In this document: in pieces, positions 22,450 to 35,590 of the stretch
Numbering within the stretch: the stretch's first letter is position 1
Layout of the letters: each line of letters starts with the position of its first letter
Assembly: GCA_036852015.1 (NCBI GenBank)
Contig: JAANDG010000089.1
Coordinates: 236,501 to 300,500, forward strand
From: Pelodera strongyloides
Taxonomy: Eukaryota > Nematoda > Chromadorea > Rhabditida > Rhabditidae
Length of the DNA: 64,000 bases
Direction of reading: 5' to 3'
Notes under the pieces: model-generated
Told to the model about the DNA's origin: nothing
What the model saw: only the letters and a program-made list of their open reading frames with translations
Database searches by the model: none
Made by a program: the position numbers and the translations under genes

Positions 22450-25288
22450 ACTGTAGAGATACAGACGAGCTGTGGGTTACCTGAAATAAAACGGTTAGGG
22501 TAAAGGAAACTGGGAATTTTTATGTGTGTTAACTTTTTTTTTTTTTTTTAAATTCCAGAGCACAAGGAGGTAGCATACATGTCTACGTACATAATAAACA
22601 AAATTCACATATCTAGAAAAAATTAAGCGCAGCATGTGCATGGTGAAAAAAAAAGTATTTACTTAATCAGAACAGAAAAACAAGCTGAAGCTACTGATTG
22701 GTTACTAATACAGGTAAAGTTACTGAAAGCTACAAAACCAAAATGAGCGTGCTCCTTTATAAGAAGACTTCAATACACACGCAGATTTTCAAAGTTTTTA
22801 TAACTCGTTCCGTAAAGGGTACAGAAAAGGTACTGAACAAAGCATACGACGAGTTCAATTGCCCGACGTCAAAATACAGACGTAAGAGACAGTGAACTAG
22901 AAAAAAATACAGGCGTAACTAGAAACTAGAAAAAATTCCTCTCAACGGCATTGCGTTTTGTCGCACTTATAGTGATCTACGAACATGTGTGGGTCACAAA
23001 CTAAGCTTGAACCTATAAACGTATAACGTATGTAGTCACTAATAACAATATTAATAGAATAAGGTAACTCAATTAGAGCCGCGCGGAAATCGGAAACAAA
23101 GTCCAAGAAAATAAAAGCAATTGTGTAGTCAAATGATCAGACTACTCTTCGTTATTGGTTTACTATTTTTGAGCAAAAAGGAAGTTACGTTTAACTTATG
23201 GTTAGGTGTAATATGAGCAACAAGTCCGCGGGAATGTACCCAGGGAACTGCTGCCTTTTGACGGAGAATGCAGCAACGCACTTTTGAATAGTGAATAATT
23301 ATCGCATCATGAGAAATTAGCGAATACTCTTTCTGAACTATTCATATGTACCTTAGCTTAGGAACCCCCAAGGAAGAAAGAGCCTAACTTACTTACCTAA
23401 CTAACCTAACAAACAACTAGGACTAGGAAGGACTGGAAAAGGCTCTACTGTAAGTATGAAATCTTGCAATCATGCACCTAGATGGCATAGCCCACCCTCG
23501 GTTACGTTATAAATGTTTCGGCTGTAGGGCGTGAAACTCAACAATTTTCGAGTTTCTCTACTCTGTAAGTAAATGACGGCTTATAAAAGAGAGAAAAGTA
23601 ACAACAAGTACAACTCTTCTATACAGTCGACGAGCCGTCTTAATGCATACAAAATGAAGTGACGCTTTACAATTAATGAATTATGCGCTTTAATGAGCTT
23701 ACCAAAACAAGGATGAAATGTAAACAAAGTTGTAACGCGAGAAAAATTTATTACCGAAATAAAAATAGACACCTCTTGAGAGGAACGCCTAAGAAAGTAC
23801 AGTAGTGAATAGATACAGATAAATATTTCCCTCAGGAATTTTCCCTTCGCTACCTACTACGGTAGGCCGTGAGTGCGCCGCAGAAATACAGAAAACTCAC
23901 GCACCTCTCGCCCACCACTGGGGAAAGTATTAAATTTGGTGGGCCGATTTTGTGCCAGAGGTACGCCACATGTGCGCAACCTAGTTTTCATAGGTACCAA
24001 CATGTGGCCTTGGACAATATGCCTTTGGGACAATACGGTAGCAAAGGAGAGAAACCCATACTATCACGTATAGAAAAGGGCAAAGAGTACGTGACATACT
24101 CCCTTTAAATTAATTATAATTATAACCTCGTAATTTGAAGTTGAATGAAAATTTTTTGAATTTAAGTGCAATTACGCCCACCATAAAATGCTTCAATTTC
24201 ACATGTGAAGGGTCTTTTTGAATTTTTCGCTTTTTTTGAATTTTAAAGAGGCTGACGTTATGACCCAAATGATCTCCATTCTGAATATAGTCCGGTAATA
24301 CGAGAATGGTTCTTAAAGGGGAATGCACACGAAATGGAAGAATGCGCACTTGAATGAAGGAAAACCAACACCGAATTGGAATATGGAATAGGGGATTAGA
24401 AGAGTTGTGAGGTCATTCGTACAAATAGACGGCATCAAGAATATATTTATGTATAAAATTAAAAAGTAATAAAAAAGTTCGGGTTGGCGAGTAAGATATG
24501 TATATCGCTTGAAATAGAGACATAAACATAGAGTATGTCAGACTAAACTTTGGGAATTGATCACTGAAATTCATTATTTCATGTGTATCGATGCTATGGT
24601 TTTTTGGAAAGCTTAAAGGGAGAGGCCCACGAGGAAAAGGTTTACGTCAATTTACTTGCACAGAATGTCCGGAATTTCAGAAATGTTACTGTGAAAACCG
24701 CATTTCTTTGCACCTAGAACTCACAGAGTTGATCGCCCGCAAACAGTTCGGCCAAGTGCCGTAGGCAGCAACGTCAAAATACGTTTTCACGGTTTATATC
24801 CATCCATTAACATTCTTTCTCTGCATAATAATGGTTAAACGAATGAAGAACATTCCTACGATAATAAAAAAGCGTTTCCAATATTGTAATGCTTTAAAAA
24901 CGAACGCAAACATTGATTCTGACTATGGTACCTGGCCGAACTGTTTGGCAGGGAATAACTCTGTGAGTTTTAGGTGCAAAGAAATGCGGTTTTTACAGTA
25001 ATATTTCTAAAATTCCGGACATGTAAACCTTTTCCTCGTGGGCCTCTCCCTTTAAGAGGAGTGGGTATCCTCACCCGGTCTTGGGCTATATATTCTACCT
25101 TTCCCCCACACAGCCATTATCCCAGGTGGGGAAATATTCATACGCATATCGCATATGCAATGTTATGCTAAATTGTTCGATTACATACCCTAATTTATCG
25201 CATGACGCATATACAAAATGCATATACAAAAATGCAAATTTACTTCAACTAATTTCTGCCAGTGTTTGACATACGCAACTGTACACCA
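22450..25288. other. Gene-free interval upstream of the type I membrane protein gene
   Basis: No supported coding exon. It contains one long TTAA palindrome (24613-25055). The rest is AT-rich sequence without repeats that I could define. Confidence 0.6.
24613..25055. mobile_element. TTAA-flanked palindromic MITE (AGGGAGAGGCCCACGAGG ends)
   Basis: TTAAAGGGAGAGGCCCACGA at the left and CTCGTGGGCCTCTCCCTTTAA at the right, with inverted arms of about 170 bp. The arms include AACTCACAGAGTTGATC / ATAACTCTGTGAGTT and GGCCGAACTGTTTG-type inner ends. The left half of a relative is at 54412-54720. It lies about 230 bp upstream of the next gene's ATG, so it could contribute to that promoter. Confidence 0.85.
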
Positions 25289-28200
25289 ATGGACGTTTCG
25301 TTCTATTTCCTTCTAGTTTTTACGTTCATAGTATATGTATCCTGTAAAGCCTTAAAATATCCGAGAGCAGGCAAATACTACGACGGAAAGTACTTCAATC
25401 CAGTCGATAACTTTTGTGAGTTTATAATATTTATATACGATTAGTATAGTGTGCATAAACTGACATACGCATGAAGCCAGCTCTTTCAAAGTTAGTTGGT
25501 AAGGATAATACCTAAGAAGTTCTTGTCTTTCTTCGAATGCGTTTTTGAGAAGGGTTTGAATTCAGGCAATAGTACTCAAAAATAATGGAATGTTCCCAAA
25601 AGTTACTTGTCACACTTGTCACTTTACGTGCTTGTGAGACACGGTGTATCAGGGTTCCTTTTCGTTATTAAACCTGGGTGTTCTTTGATAATTTCTTCAG
25701 ATAAAATTATAACTTGTTTCCAGTCGCCCAATGTTTGCACCCGGCCGTCAAGAACTATCACTATTTGGGTAATCAGGTAAGTTTTGCAGATTATTGCCAG
25801 TTCTCCGCCGTTGTCTTGCGCAGTTATCGCAAACTTCTTGCACATTTCTGGCGCGCGCTACCGTGCTCCGATTTGATAAGCTAAAGTTCTTAAACTTCTA
25901 GGATCGGGGCAAGTACAACGAGAAGTGCTTGGTTTGGTCGGACGCAATTAAATCAATATCCGAGGATAAGAAACTCGCTTATCAGGATAAAAATCTTATT
26001 TTGAGCAAGTGGGTCTTTCGATACAACAGGGTACTAAGACTAGCGTTATTGTTTTTGCTTCGAAAAATCAGTATCGATTGGTAAATCAATCCGTTATCAA
26101 CGTGACTTCGACAGGTGGAATATTTAGACGATTTAGAAGCAAACTCTGTTTTGAAGCCAATGTATTTTGATGGCTTAGTTATACTCTTTGAACTCTTTGA
26201 GTATCTTATTTCTTCTCAGAGTGAAACACTTCACGGACGCTACCCATTCAAAATGTCGCTCTATAATGAAAAATGGGACACTCAAGCCATCATGCTTTGT
26301 CGAAGTACCGGTTGGTGGAATTCGTATTAAATACCAGACGGCTATCGCCGCCTGAGGCGACTTTGGAACAGTCACTTGTGTGAAACGTTTGCAACGTATC
26401 TTGAAAAATCATGAAATAAGATTCGAGTTCGTTTGGGCTCCGCTCTCCTTTTATAGCTTTTAGATATTCTAATTTTTGTTTCGTTCACACAAACAAAAAA
26501 GTAAACTCTTCTCCTTTATATAATAAGATTTATTAACACATTAAAATGTGTGCATCAATATGATGAAAGATATTAAGCAACAATTGAATGGCGGCCGCAG
26601 TCTTAATTATATTGAACAAATTACTATGAGTGTTCGTGGATTACCTCAAAAATCACAACGAAGGTAACAACAATAATGTCAACACATTGGGCATTCCTAC
26701 AAAATAGTACATAAACTCAAATGCTAGAGCATCCTTGATATACCTCCTCCCGCAGTAACCCAAATACGCTATGTACGAATACTCTTTACACCGCATATGG
26801 TATTCATAGAACTTAATAGGTGATGTATTTTAAGGGTATACATCATGTTTCTTACTGCGCGCTCTTTCACGTAGACTTGCTTTATTTCCCTTTTCTTCTG
26901 ACTGTTTTCGTTGTAAAAAAATTCAAAAATATTTCAGAATAAACTTCCCGAGCTGAAGACCTGTTTCTACATATGCAATTCAGGAAAAGTGAAATCGATC
27001 TCTTGGAGTAAGTGCTTGATTCTGAAATAAGTTGAATCCTCTCTGTAACTCCTCCTCGCTCATTTTGTGTATGTTTACCCCCTCTCTAGAGACATCTTCT
27101 CTCAGTTTCTCTCTACGCTCTCATCGATCTCTCTCATTGATCTATGCTCATTCATTTTCTATCATGAGCAATGCACCTATCATGCGGCCATGTTGAGAAA
27201 CCAAATGTTCTGTACTTGCATATTCGGCATAACTTTTATGATTCCCCATATTTCAGGAGAAGTTTTCCGTCTTGAAGATGTAGAAATTATCCCAAAAGAC
27301 ACAATTGTCAACGTGCAATTGATCGAGAATTTGCATCAATTATTCCGCAAAGGATATGAATGGGGAAATCTGGATTATTACGATACGGTAATTTCTAAGT
27401 GCATTGTAATCTAAACAAACAAAACGTGATGTAACTTTTTTTCGAAATTTGTTCTCTGAAAGAACGTAACTATATTGCAGCCCCCATCACTGCGTATCCT
27501 CTCGCACGAACACAGAAAGATACGTAAATATGTAAGTTCTCTACATTATTTACATATCTACCTACTCTCTGTCACTTAGATATCTACCGTACTCAGTGGG
27601 TGCTTATCGTACAGCCTCCTGCAGCATCTGTTACTGTACTTATGGTCGGACCAACTATTCATCAATCAATAAACCAATATAAAAACATTTAATCGATATT
27701 TCAGATCTTCGGTTCCTGTATAGGCGTGCTCCTTTTGGTGTTCTTCTGGTTTATAATTGTCGGATTTTTGGCAAAACGCGCCAGGAGAAGTAGAAAGGAA
27801 AAACTAGAGGAAGAGGTGTGTACATTATATTATGATATATATATAAACCCCTGCTAGAAATTTAGTCTATTATGCAAAGTGCAACTAATAAGTAATACAC
27901 CGATTCATTCCTATAATTATCTTTTGTGAAGACTCTTGCCTTCAGACTTCGGATGCAGGATGTTTCTTTGCGAGATTTGGGATACCGTAGCTATGATCTA
28001 TGATTACAGTAGTACCTGTAACCAGCACATGCTCCATTCACGTTCACGTTCGCATGTTCACACAGTACAAGTTGCCGTCCCTTGACGGTGCTCCCTCCTT
28101 GGGCTACTTCACTGATAACTCGGAATTAAGTACTAAGGGCCAGAAGAGATTTTATCCATACACCAGTCTACTGTAGCAGTACCAAAGGTAAATCCTTCCC

Positions 28201-28388
28201 AACCCACTTTCCACTGAAAGATAATTTAGGTTTACGAAGAAAACGAGGCGTGGGAGAAGGCGCATCCTCCCAAGGAGGAGGTGGAGGAGGGGAAGGAGCA
28301 AGGGGACCCACAGGAGCCTGAACCTCATGCTCAAACCACTGCCGACCAAAAGCCAATGCCCAAACAAGAAGCTCCTGCCATTGCGTAA
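25289..28388 (+). CDS. Uncharacterised type I single-pass membrane protein (nine exons, about 297 aa)
   Basis: Exons: 25289-25415, 25724-25776, 25902-26030, 26115-26177, 26938-27007, 27257-27387, 27481-27531, 27705-27815, 28230-28388, with a TAA at 28386-28388. Phases agree throughout. The ATG has a good context (ACCAATGG). Residues 1-19 form a signal peptide (MDVSFYFLLVFTFIVYVSC). The ectodomain (about 20-208) has few cysteines (46, 69, 133, 137) and motifs such as LENLHQLF-like hydrophobic/charged segments. Residues about 209-231 are one transmembrane segment (IFGSCIGVLLLVFFWFII), followed by KRARRSRKEK and an acidic, proline-rich tail. I do not recognise the family. The weakest junction is the donor after 26177 (GTTATA), which was chosen because it restores phase 0 for the exon at 26938. 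Confidence 0.72.
26330..26531 (+). repeat. Dispersed repeat ending CTTTATATAATAAGAT (copy 1)
   Basis: Begins AATACCAGA and ends in CCTTTATATAATAAGAT. It lies in the intron after exon 26115-26177. A related block with the same start and end motifs is at about 36285-36502, and the terminal motif alone recurs at about 54791-54807. A fixed 3' end with a variable body is typical of non-autonomous retroelements; the class is unknown. Confidence 0.55.
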
Positions 28389-28871
28389 CTATACCATGTT
28401 TCATTGCTCAGTGGCGATTCACTGTGTAATACGTAATGTTTCATCGCTCTATTTTAAGCAACACGGACAAACGGTTGTAATTCGATCTTCCTTGTAACTA
28501 AAATGAGATGCAAAGACTAACTTGTACCATTTCTTTTGATCAGTGTAAGAACTAATAACTATGTAAATTTAGACGCAGCTTATATGTCGTTATATCTATG
28601 ACCATTTATATTGTCTAATTTGTAACCTTTTGATTGGACGGAATCACTAAGAACTATTATGGGCACTATGCTACTTTAATCGAAACCTTTCGAATAATAA
28701 CAAAAAAGTGAAATAATCCACAATTAGTATATATTCCCAAACGCTTCTCAAATAATGCCAATCCAGTTTAATTTCAACTAACACCGACACCTTCACCTTT
28801 CTAACCATTTTTGTTGTTATTCTAAAAATGTGATAAAAAATTACAGCAAATCACATATCAAGACAACCACT

Positions 28872-28888
28872 AATAAAATAATTTTATT
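28872..28888. terminator. Back-to-back poly(A) signals between convergent genes
   Basis: AATAAA on the plus strand (28872-28877) and AATAAA on the minus strand (28888-28883) form a palindromic core, AATAAAATAATTTTATT. The plus-strand gene would get a 3'UTR of about 490 nt and BI-1 one of about 420 nt. The two transcripts would end within about 40 bases of each other and probably overlap slightly. Confidence 0.6.
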
Positions 28889-29304
28889 TCTACATTTGTT
28901 ATACATTGTGTACATCGATGTAAAGGTCCAGGCCCATGAACAAATACATTCTTTGCTGTGTACAAACAGCAGGAACAAGTCGAATTTGGAATGTCCATAC
29001 ATATACATAAGGAAACGAAGGAATAAGGGCCAGAGCTAAAAGAAGCTGCTAGAACAGTTAAAGGAAAAATTTTCGACTAACACTTTCCAATCATAAACAG
29101 AAAAGGGCATATATTGGTTTACAGTATCTGGGAGACTAAAAAAAACCAAAGAAACTAGAATGGGTTAACTCAACTGGGTGAATAAATCATTGGTTTTAAA
29201 ATATATGTAACAACTACACTTTCCGAGGGTAAGATAGAACCAAATATAGGGTGAAACGAATAAAGAAGTACAAAAAGAAAGTTGGAATAATTCACTTGGA
29301 GTCC

Positions 29305-30475
29305 TTAATCACGACGTCTGCGACGGTTATCCTCCTTCTTGTCGCTCAGCAGAACGAGCAGATAACGGAACACCTGAAGAGAGAATACAATATATAGAAT
29401 ACAAAATTTGCACAATAATAAATGAAGTACAATCCGAAGGGAATTAGAGAGGCAGAGTGAGAGAGGAGGAATAGGGAAACAGGGAGATCGAGATGAAGAC
29501 AGAGCGAGGGAAAGAGACAGAGACAGAGAGAGAGACAGAGAGAGAGACAGAGAGAGAGACAGAGAGATGAAAGATGAACAATAAGTTGAAGAAGTACAAA
29601 ACGAAGAACTGGAAAGACAACGAGACACATGAGCACCTAACCTAGTTTCAACAAATCACTAGAAAGGGGCAGAATAAGATAAAATAAAAAGCGATAAAAG
29701 AAAGCAACAAACCTGAACAAAGTCGATGAAGAGTTCAATTGCGTGCCAGAGGAAGTCCTGAAACATGGAACAAAATACACTTTGGAGCATAAGCATCGCA
29801 AACTACAAACCCCTTATTGAACTGTATCCTCTCCTTTGAGTACGCTAGGCTAGGAAACATACAAATGGACATGGACGGTCGACGAATAAAGTGGGTGATG
29901 GAGAAGAACGATTCCAGGAGTTTCTACTAGTTTAATATATGGCCTGGGTGAAACATACGCATTTTGCTAGATGAATCAGGTGCCAGAATCAGTACGAGAA
30001 ATTAGCAAATCACTACCAGCACCAAGTTCACACCGTTTACGTCACATTAATGCTCAACTTCAAACTATAATTGCTCTAATAAACAAAACCAAGCCGAGCC
30101 GATACCTTGGCACACAACACGATAGATATTGTTAAAGCGAAATTCCAGCCTCTTTGGAAAATTTGCATATGATAAGCAAATCCTATGCATCCTATGCTAA
30201 TTTTGCGCGATAGCCGTGGACGATCGCGCAAAATTAGCATAGGATACATAGGATTTGCTTATCATATGCAAATTTTCCAAAGGGGCTAGCATTTCGCTTT
30301 AAAACTAATCAATAATGATATTTTCAAGAAAATAGAAAAGTTCAATTTCTTACCGTGTCTCCGCGGCGATTCTTCTCTACAATGAGCTGGGTGTCATAGA
30401 GGATGAAACCACACGAGATGGCCAGACCTGGAGGGGAATACATTGATTATATGTTATTTATGTAATCAATAAATC

Positions 30476-30511
<36 letters not shown>

Positions 30512-32625
30512 ACTTTTACATGTCCATCTTACTAATCTTTAGTTCTGTATGAAATGAAAATATATCTACTCAAACGGGAATGTACTACATAAGCTACACA
30601 ACTACACGAATAATTGAACATACACAAATCGGAGGAAGAACTCCTAGGCACCACGAACTGATTGCAAACCAAAGTTGAAAAAAAAGAGTTGATAACGCAC
30701 CTCCCCAAAGAAGAACCGAGTGGAATGCGTAGTAACGGGCAAAGAGCGAGGCGAAGAGAAGGGCCAGAGACGCAGAGGCAAGGGTTCCTGCAAAATTAGA
30801 ATATTAACCGGCAAACAAGGAAAACGAGATTTATCTTAAAATTAACCTTCAAATTTTCAAATTCAACATTCAGCCGACCCCTTCCTTCAAATGCATAAAC
30901 AATATTTGAATTTTACATGATTCCGTATAAATAAGACTCTACTAACCTCTTAATATTAATTACTGCTCAAATCTCAAATGCTCGCCAGATTTAAAAAAAA
31001 ATGCGCGATACGCCGAAAATAAAAAACGATACTGAACAACTAAACATACCTCCAAGGTACAGATACTTGGTTCGTTCGGCGTGAAGTGAGGCGAGAGAGA
31101 ATGCTCCAAACACAAAGACGGTGGAGAGTAGAGCGGTCAGAATGATGGAGGGATCGATACGGATCACGTGTTCAAGGAGAGGACCCATAGAAAGACCTGA
31201 AGCAGAAAATTCAAAATACCCCCACACGCAATACTCCAAAAACCGTAAGATAATGCAGAAACAGGTATTTACAATTCTAGTCTAGGATTGTGTGTGTAAG
31301 TGTAAACACCTTGTTGTGTGTGTATTTCAAACAGAATGGGTAATGGATATATCCATTTTGGTAACAGAAACAGAGGTTCAACACATTAAATCACAAATTG
31401 CCAAATTTCTAGAAAAGCAACTATGAACATATATGGACGTCACTGCCTGACAACGGACCAAATGAAATCTAAAAATCTAAACTAAACCGCAGGAAAGAAA
31501 GAAGAATATCAATGGCATAAGACATAATTCCCGGCTCGTAAACACGTGAATTTATTTATTAATCTCGGTCATCTCGGTGGTGTACTGTACTGTTACCCAT
31601 TATTTATCTACCCATGTCACGTCAGAGAAGCATACCCTAACATTAGAATTTAGAATTCAGAAAAGAAAACCCGACCAGAGATGAAACAAAATCCGAGGAA
31701 GTATCCCAGTCTCTTCTTGTGATTCTGAGGGGTGTGAGGGGTGGAGATGAGGGCCATCATCAGTCCAATAGAACCGAGAGACAGTAGGAAGTTCATTCTG
31801 CAATTATCCGAGATAATTACTAATTACATTGCACGTTAAAGGTGTTAGGTGTTGATGGTCGCTGGCCCTTTATATTTCACACATCCACACCACACATGTG
31901 ACCCACTGCCTACAAGGTACAAGCTACTTAGTTCGTCAACAAAAATCTAACTGATTATACCAAACCGTGTGCCGCAGTGTAACTAAAATGATTACTAATT
32001 TTTATGCACTATAAAAAATTGAAGATTCTAGCACCACCAAATTTGGATTTCTAAACCCATACTAACAAAACTATTGAATAAAAAAAAACCTGAGAATATC
32101 AGTGAATAGGTGAACGGCCGCTCCCACAGCTGCGGTCGCCAGTCCGATGGCCAAGGTGGCATAGACATCACGGAGATGTTCGCGCACAGATTTCTCGCTA
32201 AAATAAATGTTAATCAATTATACAGATATCGTTAAATTGGGTGATTTATTGGACGAGTGGGTCCGGGTATGTGTTATTCGACGAGCGGATCATGTTTGTA
32301 CTGAACCATCACGTTTTTTGCGCAGCATGTTTTAACGTACTGAGCTAGAGCTAGACTAACTAGATATTTCACGTGGGAGCCAAGTGTACTGCGGTACTGC
32401 CAAACACACGAAATTAAATTTTAAAACTATTTTGGCAGCAATTCACGCATTGATGCATTTGTTAATAGAGGTTTTAACCTCTAACGTCAAACGATATTCA
32501 AAGGCAAAAGAGAATACAAAATGCCAACAAACTTAAACTTACAGTTTATCATTGAGTGAAGAGAATGTTCTGTCAATATTCTGGAAGAAGTTTGTCGCGT
32601 CCGGACCGCTACGAGCACGATTCAT
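29305..32625 (-). CDS. TMBIM6: TMBIM6 / Bax inhibitor-1 (eight coding exons, 244 aa)
   Basis: Exons: 32625-32543, 32197-32090, 31797-31676, 31196-31050, 30787-30701, 30427-30354, 29757-29713, 29373-29305 (stop TAA 29307-29305). All phases match. The product is an ER-membrane, multi-pass Bax inhibitor-1: a cytosolic start, repeated hydrophobic segments from about residue 38 on, the family signature ILYDTQLIVEKNRRGDTD around residues 191-208 followed by WH at 211-212, an LFIDFVQVFR helix, and a basic C-tail (NRRRRRD). The family forms a pH-sensitive calcium leak and suppresses cell death at the ER; the paired Asp residues of that pore are present (194, 208). The length is close to the vertebrate protein. 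An acceptor seven bases before the ATG (TTTATTTCAG) shows a further 5'UTR exon upstream. Confidence 0.95.
29457..29568. repeat. GAGACA-rich purine tract in BI-1 intron 7
   Basis: AGAGACAGAGAG units over about 110 bases between the last two coding exons of BI-1. The minus-strand open frames here are artefacts of the repeat. Confidence 0.85.
30132..30302. mobile_element. Near-perfect hairpin TTAA element in BI-1 intron 6
   Basis: 171 bp bounded by TTAA on both sides. The left arm begins AAAGCGAAATTCCAGCC and the right arm ends GGGCTAGCATTTCGCTTT. The arms are about 77 bp with only a few mismatches around a short centre. It belongs to the AAAGCGAAAT group of TTAA elements but has a different interior. 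Its low divergence suggests recent insertion. Confidence 0.88.
30477..30509. repeat. (ATT)n microsatellite
   Basis: About eleven ATT units in a BI-1 intron. Confidence 0.95.
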
Positions 32626-35590
32626 TATGCACTGAAATAAATGAAATGAAATCGACACCGAAATTTCCTGTCAATTGACTTCATGTTTCATGTTCACGTT
32701 TCACGCAAGTGTGTGGTGCATGAGCAACAAGTTAGCAAATAATAAACGATCGGTGTAGGATAAATATTAGGAGATCGGAGATATTGGGATGCATTACAAA
32801 TTACTAGGAGATTCATACGAGCATGCCTAAATTGCAGAAGTAAAAGATAAAGTGATTCATTATTAGCACATATTTTCGTCATGAGTAAGGATTATTTCCG
32901 AGTTGCTAACGCAGAAAATAACCAATTTAAAAAAATAAAGCAATCAATATAGGAAAACACGACATGATGAGCTGGACTGGATGGAGTGACACACTCATAA
33001 TAATTGTTTGTTAACTTTTAGAATCAGCATGAAGATAAAGGGTCAAGGGGAAGGGAAGTGGTTCTCAAACAAATAAATACCCCGATAAGAATATGAGAGT
33101 TAAAAAAAAGAGGCAACTCCGCGGTACATGATGCTTTTGAAAAACCTGAATCACACAATCACAATTAGAGTCCACAACTAAATGCATTTTGAGAAAGGTT
33201 TTAATATGAATTAACTGAATTTGGGGCTGAAATGATCAATCGCACGATTGAACGAAAGAAACATGAAATGATGAGCGTGAGTGAGAGTGAAACTACCCAC
33301 TCTCAAACAATCCATATAATTTGTGCTGACACGACTTTAGGAGAGAGAAGGGGCCGCGTTGCGGACTCCACTGCGGCAAATACGTCATTGCCCCAGCATT
33401 TCTATGGTGAAATATCGCCAAGGAAATAAAAGAAATGCTGCAAACATGAGGCAAAAACAATTCGATAAGCGTGATTCTTTATGCGACAGGTACTTCTCTT
33501 ATTAAAGTGTGACCATTCGGCACAAGAAGCGTACTTGTGGAAATAAATTTGTAATTCATAGTAGATGAACTTGAACTATATGAAACGTTTCATATAATTC
33601 GTGGAGAAAATAGGTAAGGCGAAATAAAAAAGAGGAACGGAGCGAGGTGCTAAATTAAGAAAGTTCCAGGTCTACATATTGTTTGCAAAGACTTTCGTAA
33701 GTACATTAAAACTACATAATGAATTGCAGCAGCGCCAGCGCAGCGTACTAAAAAAATGAAAGAAATTTTAAAATAAAAAAGAATATATTGTGCGTGTTTA
33801 CTGTAGTTTAGTGTACAGCAGTCTTTCAGAGTACACGGTATTTTCCGCGTGTGTTAGACACGCCACTTTTTTTGGCGCGCAAAATTCTCCGAATTGGCTG
33901 AAAAGCCCAGATCGGAAGAATGCGTATTTTGGGAACGGAGCGAAACGGTACTGTGCGATTTTCTGGAGTATTCGATTCACTGCGTAGGCTATATTTTCAA
34001 CGGGTTAAAGGTTTAAAACTGGGGCTGTCCTTCAATTATCTCGTATATTAAATTGGGACGCAAAATTATGGCACATTTGCGATGAAGTATTTTGGGATGA
34101 ATTCAGAATGTGTTGGAAAGTGTTAGAAAAAGTGGACCATATCCGAATGTCCCCTAAGCCAATGTAATTTTAGCTAACCATTTAATTTAAAACTGCTTGC
34201 CAGTTATCACTATCAATCCGTTGTGAACAAGTGTTTGACTAAACTGCAGTAAACATCCCAATAAAGAAAGAACGATGATGCAAGACCAGGAAACCCCGGC
34301 CTTGGCACGAAATTTCCGCGCTGCGTCCAGTCTAACGTACGAAAAGGTGAAAATTGGCGCTTGACTTGATAAAATGGTGCGCGGCGGCTTCGCCCTCTTT
34401 TCGCGGAATGGTGCTTAGTTCGCTGGCGACAACCTGTTACCTGTATAACGTCTGGCGAACACTGCATGAAGTGCGCAGCGAGAAGTAGGCTCAAACGGTT
34501 AGAGTTACGCGAACAGATTCTAAACATCTTCGAACGTAGGTAACCAAAAAAAACCAAATTCCTCCATAGCATCTTATGAGTAGTGAGTCAATATGAATGC
34601 AAAAGTAATCATTTGTAGGGATACAGAAATATTCATTCAATCTTCAGAACAAACGAATATTTCTTTATCCTTACAAATGAGTGCTTTTGCTTTTGCATTC
34701 ATATTCGAGAGTGCGGTTACGAATTTACAATATTACTTTTAATTAATTAACTTAAATCTGAACTTTTGCCAAATTAAAATAGAAATTGATCTTGGCCAAA
34801 CTTGGCTTATAGTTAGCGTAGTAAATAGTTAGCGTAGTAAATGACACGGTTTGTTATGAAAGTATTTATTTTGTCAATGTCAAAGTAAAAAATAAGTTTG
34901 TCAATGAAGTCTTTTTCAACAATAACAACACAATGAATAAGATAATTTTATTAATGGATATAGAATCAGGACACAAAATAATTTTTATAAATTTTATTTC
35001 ATAAAATTAATCTTTGGTTTTCAGGGATTTGTGTTTTTAGTTTTGTAGATTATTTTTGGATTTTTGATGTTTTTCTGGTTTACACCACTGAATTTGAAGC
35101 AATTTGTTTTTATTTTTTCCCTTTTGTTTTCAGTTTCAGCTTAGAATTTCCAATTTAGAATGAAAATTGTAATGAAACCTTTCAGAGTTGCGGCATTTCA
35201 GTTTAATTGGGAGATTTATAACCAGAACATTGATTTTTAAACGTGATGACATGCATCCATTTCAGACTTTTACTTTTCAAGTTATACTACCTCTTTTTCT
35301 TCATTTTTTATTATTTTTATACGAGTCCAAGGTTATTTCCAGGCAAACTTCACGTGTAATAAGCTGATGTGTGTTGGGATATTTGCATTTCAGGAAAATC
35401 CGTTTTTTTTTCCAATAAAATCTTGAATTGTCATAAGCACCTGTATATTTTGCATTTTGTATTTTGCAGCTCATCAATGGCACAAAATCGAACACATCCA
35501 AGTAACTTGTTTGTTTTTGTTATAATACCGAGTTTGCACTCTATCTAGTCAGTGACGCTGAAACTACAAATTTTGTTTCAGTGATGTAAT
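32626..35590. other. Upstream region of BI-1, no coding gene seen
   Basis: Probably contains the BI-1 5'UTR exon and promoter. The GC-richer patch 33340-33410 and the block 33835-33960 are the likeliest sites. A small hairpin lies at 34595-34706 (ATATGAATGCAAAAG arms). The minus-strand frame 34213-34572 has a plausible donor but no partner exon, so I did not call it. Confidence 0.45.
33871..33878. promoter_or_regulatory. E2F-like site in a palindromic context
   Basis: TTTGGCGC inside TTTTGGCGCGCAAAA fits the E2F/DP consensus TTTSSCGC on both strands. It lies in the GC-richer block 1.2 kb upstream of the BI-1 ATG. It is a single site, so chance is possible. Confidence 0.3.

Noticed and set aside
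26178..26334. Continuation of exon 4 of the type I membrane protein as normal coding sequence
   Set aside because: It ends in a stop at the border of a dispersed repeat and cannot be joined in phase to the next exon. The 26177 donor restores the frame.
34213..34572. 119-codon minus-strand frame with a GTAACA donor inside
   Set aside because: The N-terminal part could be a first exon, but no phase-matching second exon was found and no domain is visible.
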